DNA from: an uncultured Coprococcus sp.
GTDB lineage: Bacteria; Bacillota_A; Clostridia; Lachnospirales; Lachnospiraceae
NCBI GenBank assembly: GCA_900767685.1
Contig: CAAGAB010000242.1
Location: 1 to 45,580, forward strand
Length of the DNA: 45,580 bases
Direction: 5' to 3'
The notes under the pieces are model-generated. The model did not search any database. It saw only the letters and a program-made list of their open reading frames with translations, and was not told where the DNA came from. Shown piece by piece: positions 24,460-33,076 of the stretch (the stretch's first letter is position 1; each line of letters begins with the position of its first letter). Position numbers and translations under genes: made by a program.

Positions 24460-25134
24460 TTATCTGGCTCCATCAGATTCAATAGATTTAAATGTTTCCA
24501 AAAATGCTGTACTGTTTTCATATATATCGCCGCCGAACACTGCTGATCCGGCAACAATCACATCTGCACCAGCCTTTACCACATCCTTGACATTTTTAAG
24601 ATTGACACCTCCGTCAACTTCTATGCGCACATCAAGCGATCTCTCATCAATAAGTTGTTTTACCTCTGAAATCTTTCTGAGCGAGGACTGTATAAATGAC
24701 TGTCCGCCGAATCCCGGATTGACACTCATCACCAGAACCATATCCACCTCGTCAAACACGTAATCAATTACAGATACAGGTGTTGCCGGATTGAGTGCAA
24801 CTCCAGCCTTCATCCCCAACTCTTTTATAGCTGTGATCGTTCTGTGCAGATGCTTGCAGCTCTCTGCATGAACCGTCACCCAGTCTGCTCCGGCTTTCTT
24901 GAAATCCTCAAGATATCTCACCGGTTCCTCAATCATAAGATGAACATCAAATATCATATCTGTCTCTTTTCTGAGACATTTTATAACAGGAGCTCCAAAT
25001 GATATATTTGGAACAAACGATCCATCCATGACATCCAGATGAAGTGCAGGGACATTTGCCCTATCGAGCTCTTTTATTCCATCTGCTATATGTGCAAAAT
25101 CTACTGACAATAGTGAAGGTGACAGAACTATCAT
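24460..25134 (-). CDS. rpe: Ribulose-phosphate 3-epimerase
   Basis: Interconverts ribulose 5-phosphate and xylulose 5-phosphate in the pentose phosphate pathway. TIM barrel with LSPSLLSVDFAHIADGI at residues 4-20, HLDVMDGSFVPNISFG (metal and catalytic Asp), FDVHLMIEEP, VHAESCKH, MSVNPGFGGQSFI and EVDGGVNLKN, then GADVIVAGSAVFGG. The length of 224 is typical. It sits between rsgA and thiN with 1-bp gaps, the standard Firmicutes order. Confidence 0.97.
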   Translation of the reverse strand: MIVLSPSLLSVDFAHIADGIKELDRANVPALHLDVMDGSFVPNISFGAPVIKCLRKETDMIFDVHLMIEEPVRYLEDFKKAGADWVTVHAESCKHLHRTITAIKELGMKAGVALNPATPVSVIDYVFDEVDMVLVMSVNPGFGGQSFIQSSLRKISEVKQLIDERSLDVRIEVDGGVNLKNVKDVVKAGADVIVAGSAVFGGDIYENSTAFLETFKSIESDGAR

Positions 25135-25135
25135 T

Positions 25136-26020
25136 TTACCATTTCCTCTTTTCTTTTAAATCATTGTATATCATTACATAATCATCATATCTTACACGGC
25201 TTATCTCTCCATCTGCAACGGCTTTCTGTACCAGACAGTCCGGCTCACTTATATGATTGCACATGTTAAATCTACACTTTCCCGTATATGCCGCAATATC
25301 CGGAAAGTATTCTTTCAAATCCTCGGGTTCTATGGAATCCACATACAGGGATGAGAATCCAGGAGTGTCCATTATATATGTATCACCCTCTATATGCATA
25401 AGCTCCGAATGTCTGGTTGTATGCTTTCCACGTTTGATCTTCTCACTTACAGCGCCTGTCTGAGCTTCAGCCTCAGGTTTGATCGCATTCAGCGTGGATG
25501 ACTTTCCTACACCGGATGGTCCGGCAAATACTGTCGTCTTGCCCTTTAGCAGTGTCCTGAGCTCATCTATACCCTCATTCTCTCTAGCGCTTATAAACAA
25601 GGTCTCATAGCCACTTTTACTGTAAGACATACAGGTCTCCATATTATCCTTGCTGATGTCTGTCTTGTTGAAGCATATTATGGTTTTTACTTCGCTTTTT
25701 TCCATGCTGATCAGAAATCTATCCAAAAGATTAAAATTAGGTTCCGGCTCACTCACTGCAAATATAATGATAGTCTGATCCACATTGGCAACAGCGGGTC
25801 TTATTAACGAGTTAAATCTAGGCAATATCTCAACGATATTACCTAGATCTTTCTCTGAATCAATTATCTCTATATTCACATTATCTCCAACAAGAGGTTT
25901 TATCTTCTTGTTGCGGAATACTCCCTTCGCCTTACATTCATACAGGCCACCATCTCTGGCATCAACATAGTAGAAACCACCTATTCCTTTTATGATTTTT
26001 CCTGTTATCGTTTCCGCCAC
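25136..26020 (-). CDS. rsgA: Ribosome small-subunit-dependent GTPase A
   Basis: Circularly permuted GTPase that tests late 30S maturation. Seen: N-terminal OB fold (GIGGFYYVDARDG), G4 FNKTDIS (about 118), G1 GPSGVGKSS (about 167-175), G3 DTPGFSS, and a C-terminal zinc finger CRFNMCNHISEPDC. The length of 294 is usual. It follows the PASTA kinase directly (26021); in B. subtilis the orthologue CpgA is a substrate of PrkC, so the operon fits functional coupling. Confidence 0.97.
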   Translation of the reverse strand: MAETITGKIIKGIGGFYYVDARDGGLYECKAKGVFRNKKIKPLVGDNVNIEIIDSEKDLGNIVEILPRFNSLIRPAVANVDQTIIIFAVSEPEPNFNLLDRFLISMEKSEVKTIICFNKTDISKDNMETCMSYSKSGYETLFISARENEGIDELRTLLKGKTTVFAGPSGVGKSSTLNAIKPEAEAQTGAVSEKIKRGKHTTRHSELMHIEGDTYIMDTPGFSSLYVDSIEPEDLKEYFPDIAAYTGKCRFNMCNHISEPDCLVQKAVADGEISRVRYDDYVMIYNDLKEKRKW

Positions 26021-28261
26021 TTATTCTCCGCTCTCCTGCTCCTGTGTAAATGTTGCTGACAATCCTCCGGTATTAAAGCTGGATGTTACATCTATACCTT
26101 CTGAATCCGTGATCGTCACTGTGAATGCTCCGTTATTAGAATTTATACCCGTGAGTCCCTGTATTCCATCTATGCTGAGTGGGAAGTCTTTCTCGCCCAC
26201 AGTTCCACTGTATATTGAATAGCTCTCACGACCTATAGTGTATGATATATCTACTGTTACATTTCCAAATGTTTCAAAATCAAATTCTGTATTTGAAATA
26301 GAACCACTGAACGCTACCGAATATGTGATCACCTTCGCACCCTTGCTGACAACATAGGTAACAGAGCTCTGCTCATCAACCTCTGTGTTCACTACAGGAT
26401 CCTGTGATATTACCTTACCTTCTTCAACTGTATCGCTAAACTCATATGTTGGCGCGCCGACAAGATTGAGCTCTGTCAGCTTCGCAGCCGCATCAGTCTC
26501 GCTCATACCCACGAGATTAGGTACTACAACAGGCTTCTGTTCCTTTCCATTGCTGACAATTATCTTGACTGTAGAACCCTCTTCAACCTCGGTTCCAGCC
26601 ACTGGGTCTGAAGATATTACGTGATCTTTTTCTATATTGTCATCAAAATCATATCCATGCGTGACCTTGAGTCCTGCTTCTTCCAAAAGTGTAGTTGCCT
26701 GGCTGTCCTCATAATTAAAAACATCAGGAACTGTTGTCATCTCCTTACCAGATGATATCACTATGATGATTTCAGTATCCTTTGTGATCGCCGTGCCATC
26801 ATCTATATTCTGGGATACTACATACCCTTTCTCTACCTGCGCATCTGTCTGTTCCTGGAATGTATAATTCGTAAATCCATTCTTCTTCATCTGCTCTTCA
26901 GCTGCAGTCTTATAGAGTCCTACAACGTTAACCATAGGTATGGTCTCCTCCGCGGTTGTTGCCAGAGAATCTGCTGAATTGAGCACATCTGCGTTTGTTG
27001 TGGCCTCTGTGGTATTTTTTTTCTTGATAACGCCGCCAGGAAACCATCCCGCTATATTGCCTATAACAACCAGTGCCAATATGGCAAGAACAACTGCTAT
27101 TGCAACACTTGCCACTGTAATGATCTTCTTAAGTTTAGGATCAAGTTCTTCATCCTGATCATCATATCCGTCAGAATCGCCATCCTGATAACCGTCATCC
27201 ACGTCATTCTCATCCTCCGGATCATCATCTTCTGGAAACAGATCATCAAACGGAGAAGGTTTCATAACCGGTCTGTTGACCTGGATCTCTGACGGTCTTG
27301 GCGGAACCGGTGGAACAACTTCCTGCGTATTCGCTGTATCGACCTGACGTCCGGTCTTTATCATCTCCATCTCCTGCTTTGTCATCTCTATAGTAGGTGA
27401 TGATGGGACTGTCTGCTTCGGAACCACTATACAGTCAATATTCGGATTCTCTTTTACTCTGTACAGATCAGCAATAAGTGCATTGGCTGTGAGATATCTT
27501 CTCTCAGGCTTCTTCTGAGTACACTTCCTTATAATCTTCTCCAAACTTGTAGGAATGTCAGGATAATACTCTCTAGGTGAAACCATCTCACTCTGAATAT
27601 GCATAAGTGCTATTGCAACATTGTTCTCACCCTCAAATGGGACATGACCGGTGAGCATCTCATACAGAGTTATTCCAAGAGAATATATATCGCTTCTCTC
27701 ATCACTAAAGCCGCCTCTCGCCTGTTCAGGTGATATATAATGTACGCTGCCCATCGCATTTGTTGTGGTTGTACTTGAAGATGCCGCCTTCGCAATTCCA
27801 AAATCAGTCACCTTGAGAGTGCCATTGTTGGCGATAATTATATTCTGCGGCTTTATATCTCTATGAATTGTATGGTGCTCATGAGCTGCCTGCACGCCCT
27901 GCGCTATCTGTATCGCAAAATCTATAGCTTCCATAGGAGCTATTCTGCCATGTTGCTGTATATACTCCTTAAGCGTTATGCCTTCCACAAGTTCCATAAC
28001 AATATAATATATTCCATTGTCCTCACCTACATCATATACATTTACAATGTTAGGATGAGACAGTCCTGCTGCCGACTGTGCTTCTATTCTGAATTTCGTC
28101 ACAAAGTTTACATCTGAACTGAACTCAGGCTTTAGAACCTTTATCGCAACAAATCTGTTAAGCACATGACACTTAGCCTTATATACCTCTGACATACCGC
28201 CAGAGCCAACCATCTCTATGATCTCATATCGACCACTGAGCATCATTCCCGGATTTAACAT
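26021..28261 (-). CDS. prkC: PASTA-domain serine/threonine protein kinase
   Basis: About 746 residues. Cytoplasmic Hanks kinase (~10-280) with VGSGGMSEVYKAK, VAIKVL, HRDIKPQNI and DFGIAKA through SPEQARG; an acidic juxtamembrane linker (~300-375, many D/E); one membrane helix (~385-405); three PASTA repeats (~440-645, each ending ...VIVSSG or similar) that sense muropeptides or lipid II; then a ~100-residue extracellular domain of unclear fold. The start at 28261 is chosen with GGAGG 10 nt upstream, 5 nt after the prpC stop; an in-frame TTG at 28279 is an alternative that overlaps prpC. It phosphorylates division and translation proteins in relatives. Confidence 0.96.
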   Translation of the reverse strand: MLNPGMMLSGRYEIIEMVGSGGMSEVYKAKCHVLNRFVAIKVLKPEFSSDVNFVTKFRIEAQSAAGLSHPNIVNVYDVGEDNGIYYIVMELVEGITLKEYIQQHGRIAPMEAIDFAIQIAQGVQAAHEHHTIHRDIKPQNIIIANNGTLKVTDFGIAKAASSSTTTTNAMGSVHYISPEQARGGFSDERSDIYSLGITLYEMLTGHVPFEGENNVAIALMHIQSEMVSPREYYPDIPTSLEKIIRKCTQKKPERRYLTANALIADLYRVKENPNIDCIVVPKQTVPSSPTIEMTKQEMEMIKTGRQVDTANTQEVVPPVPPRPSEIQVNRPVMKPSPFDDLFPEDDDPEDENDVDDGYQDGDSDGYDDQDEELDPKLKKIITVASVAIAVVLAILALVVIGNIAGWFPGGVIKKKNTTEATTNADVLNSADSLATTAEETIPMVNVVGLYKTAAEEQMKKNGFTNYTFQEQTDAQVEKGYVVSQNIDDGTAITKDTEIIIVISSGKEMTTVPDVFNYEDSQATTLLEEAGLKVTHGYDFDDNIEKDHVISSDPVAGTEVEEGSTVKIIVSNGKEQKPVVVPNLVGMSETDAAAKLTELNLVGAPTYEFSDTVEEGKVISQDPVVNTEVDEQSSVTYVVSKGAKVITYSVAFSGSISNTEFDFETFGNVTVDISYTIGRESYSIYSGTVGEKDFPLSIDGIQGLTGINSNNGAFTVTITDSEGIDVTSSFNTGGLSATFTQEQESGE

Positions 28262-28266
28262 ACCAT

Positions 28267-29001
28267 CTATTCCTCCCAATCTATAGCAGCTATAACGGCT
28301 GATATATTATCCTTACCGCCATAGTAATTAGCTCTCTCTATCAGTTTCCTGCAGGCCTCGTCTAAATCGTCAGTGCCCTGAATGATGTCTCTGATCTCAT
28401 CGTCCTCTATCATGTTGGACAAACCATCAGAACAGAGAAGCACCTTATCATCTGATGTAAGCTCAACCTCGAAGAAATCAGGGACGACACCATCCCCTAT
28501 CCCCAGTGCTCTTGTTATTATGTTCTTTTCCGGATGATTCCGACCTTTATTTCTGTCCAACTGACCATTCCTGATAAGTTCCTCCACCAGCGAATGATCC
28601 ATGGTTATCTGCTTAATATCGTTATTCACTATATATAATCTGCTGTCACCTATATTGGCAACATACATTGTACCATCCTCTATGACAGCAGCCACAAATG
28701 TCGTACCCATTCCAGCATAATCTCCAGGATTACTGAGTGACAGCTTGTACACCTTGTCATTGGCATATATTATTGCCCTCTTCAGGAGGGTGACAGGATT
28801 TCTCATTTCACTTTCACGTATATATTCTGTAGCAGCCTCTATCGCTGTTCTGGAAGCTACATCTCCAGCCTTATGTCCTCCCATACCGTCTGCAACAATA
28901 TACAGATTCTGTATAGGGCCTATTGTTTTATCTGTGTGAAATATGCTGTCCTGATTCATGGAACGTTTCTTTCCAACATCTGTAATTCCAACTGATTTCA
29001 T
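28267..29001 (-). CDS. prpC: PP2C-family protein phosphatase
   Basis: Removes phosphates placed by the adjacent PASTA kinase. Metal-binding motifs seen: GKKRSMNQDS (10-19), VADGMGGHKAGDVAS (about 36-50), NIGDSRLYIV, LCSDGLSNMIEDDE (about 190), and GGKDNISAVI (about 228). The length of 244 is typical of Stp1/PrpC. It is the first gene after a good promoter and is followed by prkC. Confidence 0.97.
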   Translation of the reverse strand: MKSVGITDVGKKRSMNQDSIFHTDKTIGPIQNLYIVADGMGGHKAGDVASRTAIEAATEYIRESEMRNPVTLLKRAIIYANDKVYKLSLSNPGDYAGMGTTFVAAVIEDGTMYVANIGDSRLYIVNNDIKQITMDHSLVEELIRNGQLDRNKGRNHPEKNIITRALGIGDGVVPDFFEVELTSDDKVLLCSDGLSNMIEDDEIRDIIQGTDDLDEACRKLIERANYYGGKDNISAVIAAIDWEE

Positions 29002-29055
29002 ATCCTATATCGTTCTCCAATATCTAAAAATATAATCCGACACGCCACCCTGCCT

Positions 29056-29084
29056 ATTTTATCACAAGACATAAAAAAGAACAA
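29056..29084 (-). promoter_or_regulatory. Sigma-A promoter of prpC-prkC-rsgA-rpe-thiN
   Basis: TTGTTC (29084-29079), 17-bp spacer and TAAAAT (29061-29056) preceded by TG on the minus strand, 55 bp before prpC. This allows expression apart from the upstream rlmN block. Confidence 0.6.
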
Positions 29085-29090
29085 GATGAA

Positions 29091-30164
29091 CTATCTAAAG
29101 TCCATCCCGTTCTTCTCTTCATACTTTCGGCGCAGCTGTCCGCACGCAGCGTCTATATCTCGTCCCATACTTCTCCTGACTGTGACTGTGATCTGCCTGC
29201 TCTCAAGTATCTTTTTAAAATTATCTATTGATGAATTGTCAGCCCTTTCATAATCTCTTTCTTTAATCGGATTGACAGGGATCAGGTTGACATGACAATT
29301 CATACCCCTTATAAGTGATGCTAGTTCTTTGGCTTTCTCGGGGCTGTCATTCTGTCCTTTTACGAGAGAATACTCAAATGTGATCCTTCTGCCTGTCCTG
29401 TCAAAATAATATCTGCATGCGTCAAGCACTTCCGCAATGCTGTATCTGTTGGCTATCGGCATCAGTTTTCTCCTGTCCTCATCATTAGGCGCGTGAAGTG
29501 ACAACGCAAAAGTTATAGACAGGTCAAGGTCTGCAAGTTTCTTTATCTCTGGAACAAGACCACAGCTTGAAACTGTTATATTTCTCTGGCTTATGTTTAA
29601 TCCATTCTCATCGGTAAGCATATTGATAAATCTGACCAGATTGTCAAAGTTGTCAAGCGGTTCACCCGTTCCCATCACGACTACATTGGATACTCTCTCT
29701 CCTGTGAGCTTCTGGATCTTATATATCTGTGAAAGCATCTCAGAAGCCGAGAGATTTCGCACCAGTCCTCCTATTGTTGAAGCGCAGAATCTGCAGCCCA
29801 TCCTGCATCCGACCTGTGAAGATATACACACAGAATTACCATGTTTATATCTCATAAGGACACTCTCTATCACATTCCCATCAAACAGTCTGAACAGAAA
29901 TTTGTTAGTTCCATCATCCTTTGATTCAAGTCTGGTCACGACATCTACACCATATATATCCTGGCTGTCCATAAGCTCACGAAGTGTCTTTGGCAGATTG
30001 GTCATCTCCTCCGTACTATCTGCAAGCTTAACATGAAACCACTGGTAAATCTGTTTTGCCCTAAACGCAGGCTGCCCCACACTCGTTACCCAGTCTTTTA
30101 ACTCATCGACCGTCATCGACTTCAGATCATTTCCTGTACCCGTCTTTTTCTCTACTATGTCCAT
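29091..30164 (-). CDS. rlmN: 23S rRNA (A2503-C2)/tRNA (A37-C2) methyltransferase RlmN
   Basis: Radical SAM enzyme that methylates A2503 of 23S rRNA. The cluster motif GCRMGCRFCAS lies near residue 114, followed by MGTGEPLDNFDN, SSCGLVPEI and LHAPNDEDRRKLMPI. The second catalytic cysteine near the C-terminus is in AACGQLRRKYEE. The length of 357 is normal. It follows rsmB by 10 nt. Confidence 0.97.
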   Translation of the reverse strand: MDIVEKKTGTGNDLKSMTVDELKDWVTSVGQPAFRAKQIYQWFHVKLADSTEEMTNLPKTLRELMDSQDIYGVDVVTRLESKDDGTNKFLFRLFDGNVIESVLMRYKHGNSVCISSQVGCRMGCRFCASTIGGLVRNLSASEMLSQIYKIQKLTGERVSNVVVMGTGEPLDNFDNLVRFINMLTDENGLNISQRNITVSSCGLVPEIKKLADLDLSITFALSLHAPNDEDRRKLMPIANRYSIAEVLDACRYYFDRTGRRITFEYSLVKGQNDSPEKAKELASLIRGMNCHVNLIPVNPIKERDYERADNSSIDNFKKILESRQITVTVRRSMGRDIDAACGQLRRKYEEKNGMDFR

Positions 30165-30174
30165 ATATGTATTC

Positions 30175-31509
30175 CTATCTTCTCACAAATTTTGAGATAA
30201 AAAATCCGTCACATTCATCTATTCCCTGACGCAAAGTTACATAACCCTTCTCTCCGCCATGTTGCGGGATCAGATCATCTATTCCGCAAAGATCAAAGTC
30301 ATGAGTCTCAGCAAACCATCTGGCATTATCTTCATTCTCCACGCTATCTATAGTACAGGTCGAATAAACTAACGTTCCGCCTTTCTTCACATACCTGCAC
30401 GCCACATCAAGTATACTTCTCTGAAGTTCTGCCAGTTCCTTTATGCTGTCTCCTGTGACATGGTATTTTATATCATTTTTTCTGCCCATTATTCCAAGTC
30501 CCGAACATGGCAGATCAGCTATAACCACGTCAGCTTTATCCACCAGTGACTCATCGAGCTCCCTCGCATCATAGGCCTGAACCATAACATTATCCAGTCC
30601 CAGTCTTTCTACGTTCTCCTCTATCAGCTCCACTTTCTTCTCTGTCAGATCTCTCGATATGACTCTGCCTGTCTTTCCTGCCAGTGATGCGGCAAACATC
30701 GTCTTTCCTCCAGGTGCTGCACATACATCTATCACTGTATATCCTTCTCTGATATCCGCAGCCCGGACCGCAAGGCATGAGCTTTGATCCTGTACAACAA
30801 ATTCACCATCAAAAAATCCCGGTACCTTGCGAATATAGTCATACCCGCTCATGAGCAGTGATGTATCATTAAGAGTTCCCCTGACAACTTTGATTTCGTT
30901 CTGTTCCAGTTTTTTTGCAAATGTCTCCACGTCTATTTTATCAGTGTTTACTCTTATAGAGGTTGGTCTCTCACTGTCACCACTTGCAAGCATTTTATCT
31001 ATAATGTCATAGCTGTAGTCTTTTTCAAGAACATCCAGCAGTTCTTCCGGAACAGAATACTTCACCGAATAGAAAAGTCTCTCATTCTCTTTGATATCCG
31101 GAAAAACTATATCATCCTTACCACGTGCTATGTTTCTAAGCACACCATTCACAAATCCTCTAAGGCTTCCAAATCCATGATCCACAGCCAGCTTGACACA
31201 TAGATTACACGCTGTGTGATCCTGCACTGAATCCATGTAAAACATCTCATATGTACCCATCCTGAGAATGCATCTTATCAGCGGCTTGCATTTATTCACC
31301 TTAGTTTTTGAGAATTTGTTGATAATATAATCCAGCCTGATACGTTTTTCCGTAACACCCTCAACCATTCGGGTTATATAAGCTCTATCCTGTTTGCTCA
31401 TAAACTGATTCGCCCTGAGAGCCGTTCCCAGCGCAGTATTCGAAAAAGTATGGTTCTTTTCAATATCCAGCAGTGTCGAAAGAACCACCTCTCGGGTGTT
31501 TTTTTCCAT
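30175..31509 (-). CDS. rsmB: 16S rRNA (cytosine(967)-C5)-methyltransferase RsmB
   Basis: A NusB-like N-terminal RNA-binding domain (~1-150, ending in FVNGVLRNIARG) precedes a Rossmann methyltransferase with DVCAAPGGKT (SAM motif I, about 250), the catalytic DLPCSGLGIMGRKNDIKY and VYSTCTIDSVENE with the second cysteine. The length of 444 is typical. Eight bases separate it from fmt. Confidence 0.96.
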   Translation of the reverse strand: MEKNTREVVLSTLLDIEKNHTFSNTALGTALRANQFMSKQDRAYITRMVEGVTEKRIRLDYIINKFSKTKVNKCKPLIRCILRMGTYEMFYMDSVQDHTACNLCVKLAVDHGFGSLRGFVNGVLRNIARGKDDIVFPDIKENERLFYSVKYSVPEELLDVLEKDYSYDIIDKMLASGDSERPTSIRVNTDKIDVETFAKKLEQNEIKVVRGTLNDTSLLMSGYDYIRKVPGFFDGEFVVQDQSSCLAVRAADIREGYTVIDVCAAPGGKTMFAASLAGKTGRVISRDLTEKKVELIEENVERLGLDNVMVQAYDARELDESLVDKADVVIADLPCSGLGIMGRKNDIKYHVTGDSIKELAELQRSILDVACRYVKKGGTLVYSTCTIDSVENEDNARWFAETHDFDLCGIDDLIPQHGGEKGYVTLRQGIDECDGFFISKFVRR

Positions 31510-31517
31510 ACCTTCTC

Positions 31518-32444
31518 CTATACCCTTTCTCCATCGCGCAGTTTATTTCCCGCGAGGAACGCTGCTGTGTCCATCGGCTTCTTTCCCTCTGGCTGAAGTC
31601 TGGTTATCTGAAGAGCTCCTTCACCACAAACAATAGCAAATGACTTCTTAGTCACACAGGCTATCTGCCCAGGTGCCATTCCGTCAGGTGATTCTATCAC
31701 CTTCGCGCCATATATTTTTACACTCTTACCATTTATCTTCGTATATGCACATGGCCATGGCTGAAGTCCACGGATCAGTCTTTCAATCTCAACAGCAGGC
31801 TTTGTGAAATCAATGTCTCCCATGTCCTTGCTGAGCATTGCCGCGTAACAGCTCTCTGCATCGTTCTGAACCGACCTTACAGCTGTGCCATCCTCAAGCT
31901 TGGCAAGTGTGGATATTATGAGTTCCGCGCCAGAAACCGCAAGCTTGTCCGTAAGAGTCGCTCCCGTATCGTTATCTTCTATAGGTACGATAACCTGTTC
32001 TATGATATCGCCGGTGTCCAGACCTTTAGCCATATACATGGTAGTAACGCCTGTATTCTTCTCACCATCTATGATCGCCCTCTCGATGGGCGCAGCACCT
32101 CTGTATTTTGGCAGAAGTGAGGCATGTATATTTATGCAGCCATATCGAGGTATATTTAGTATACTTTCCGGGAGTATCTGTCCATAAGCGGCAACAACTA
32201 TAGCATCTGGAGCATAATTTCTTATCGTCTCCACATTATCACTCTCCCTGAGTCTGACCGGCTGATACACCGGGATTTCGTACTCGAGGGCTTTCACCTT
32301 AACCGGTGTAGGCTGAAGGGCTTTGCTTCTTCCCTTTGGCTTATCCGGCTGGGTATAACACGCCACGATCTCATGTCCGGCTTTTACAAGACTTTCAAGA
32401 GCCTTCACAGCGAAATCCGGCGTTCCCATATATATAATTTTCAT
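31518..32444 (-). CDS. fmt: Methionyl-tRNA formyltransferase
   Basis: Formylates initiator Met-tRNA with 10-formyl-THF. Seen: MKIIYMGTPDFAVKALE (1-17), NIHASLLPKYRGAAPIERAI with the catalytic HxSLLP (about 108), and MAKGLDTGDI. A C-terminal OB domain has RGLQPWPCAYT. The length of 308 is normal. AGGAGG precedes the ATG. It pairs with def just upstream, the enzyme removing the formyl group later. Confidence 0.97.
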   Translation of the reverse strand: MKIIYMGTPDFAVKALESLVKAGHEIVACYTQPDKPKGRSKALQPTPVKVKALEYEIPVYQPVRLRESDNVETIRNYAPDAIVVAAYGQILPESILNIPRYGCINIHASLLPKYRGAAPIERAIIDGEKNTGVTTMYMAKGLDTGDIIEQVIVPIEDNDTGATLTDKLAVSGAELIISTLAKLEDGTAVRSVQNDAESCYAAMLSKDMGDIDFTKPAVEIERLIRGLQPWPCAYTKINGKSVKIYGAKVIESPDGMAPGQIACVTKKSFAIVCGEGALQITRLQPEGKKPMDTAAFLAGNKLRDGERV

Positions 32445-32535
32445 CTGTCATTCCTCCTGTCATATTGAACGTCAGCACATTTCTTCATATCAGCTATTCA
32501 TATTCGTTATTTATATCAGTTTTTATTATTGTTAT

Positions 32536-33003
32536 TTATTTCTGTTCAACCTCATGAAGTCCATCCAGAACCAGATCCTTGTACAGCTTTCCATCAAGAT
32601 GATCCAGTTCATGGCATATAGCCCTGGCAAGGAGTCCCTCACCCTCGACTGTGAATTCTTCCATGTTCTCATCATATGCCTTACACACAACATGCATAGG
32701 ACGTGTAACGGTTCCGAACTTTCCCGGCAGGCTAAGGCATCCCTCCTCGCCTGTCTGTTCGCCATCAGCCTCTATAATCTCCGGATTTATAAGACACAAT
32801 GGATTGTCATCACACACGTCTATCACGACTATCCTCTTGAGTATTCCGACCTGTGGAGCTGCAAGGCCTACACCATTTGCCTCATACATTGTCTCAAACA
32901 TATCATCTATAAGCGTCAATGTTCTGTCATCCATTTTCGTAACAGGTCTGCAAGTCTTTCTAAGTATATCATCTCCATCAAGTCTGATATTTCTTATTGC
33001 CAT
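32536..33003 (-). CDS. def: Peptide deformylase
   Basis: Metallohydrolase removing N-formyl groups from nascent proteins. The three family motifs are present: GVGLAAPQVG (about 44-53), EEGCLSLPG (about 88-96), and the metal-binding HELDHLDGKLY (about 132). The length of 155 fits the type I family. AAAGGAGA precedes the ATG. Confidence 0.97.
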   Translation of the reverse strand: MAIRNIRLDGDDILRKTCRPVTKMDDRTLTLIDDMFETMYEANGVGLAAPQVGILKRIVVIDVCDDNPLCLINPEIIEADGEQTGEEGCLSLPGKFGTVTRPMHVVCKAYDENMEEFTVEGEGLLARAICHELDHLDGKLYKDLVLDGLHEVEQK

Positions 33004-33076
33004 GTCTGTAATCTCCTTTTCTTTACTAAACTAATTCATATTCTTTTTCATATTCTTTCAAATGCATATGCTTATA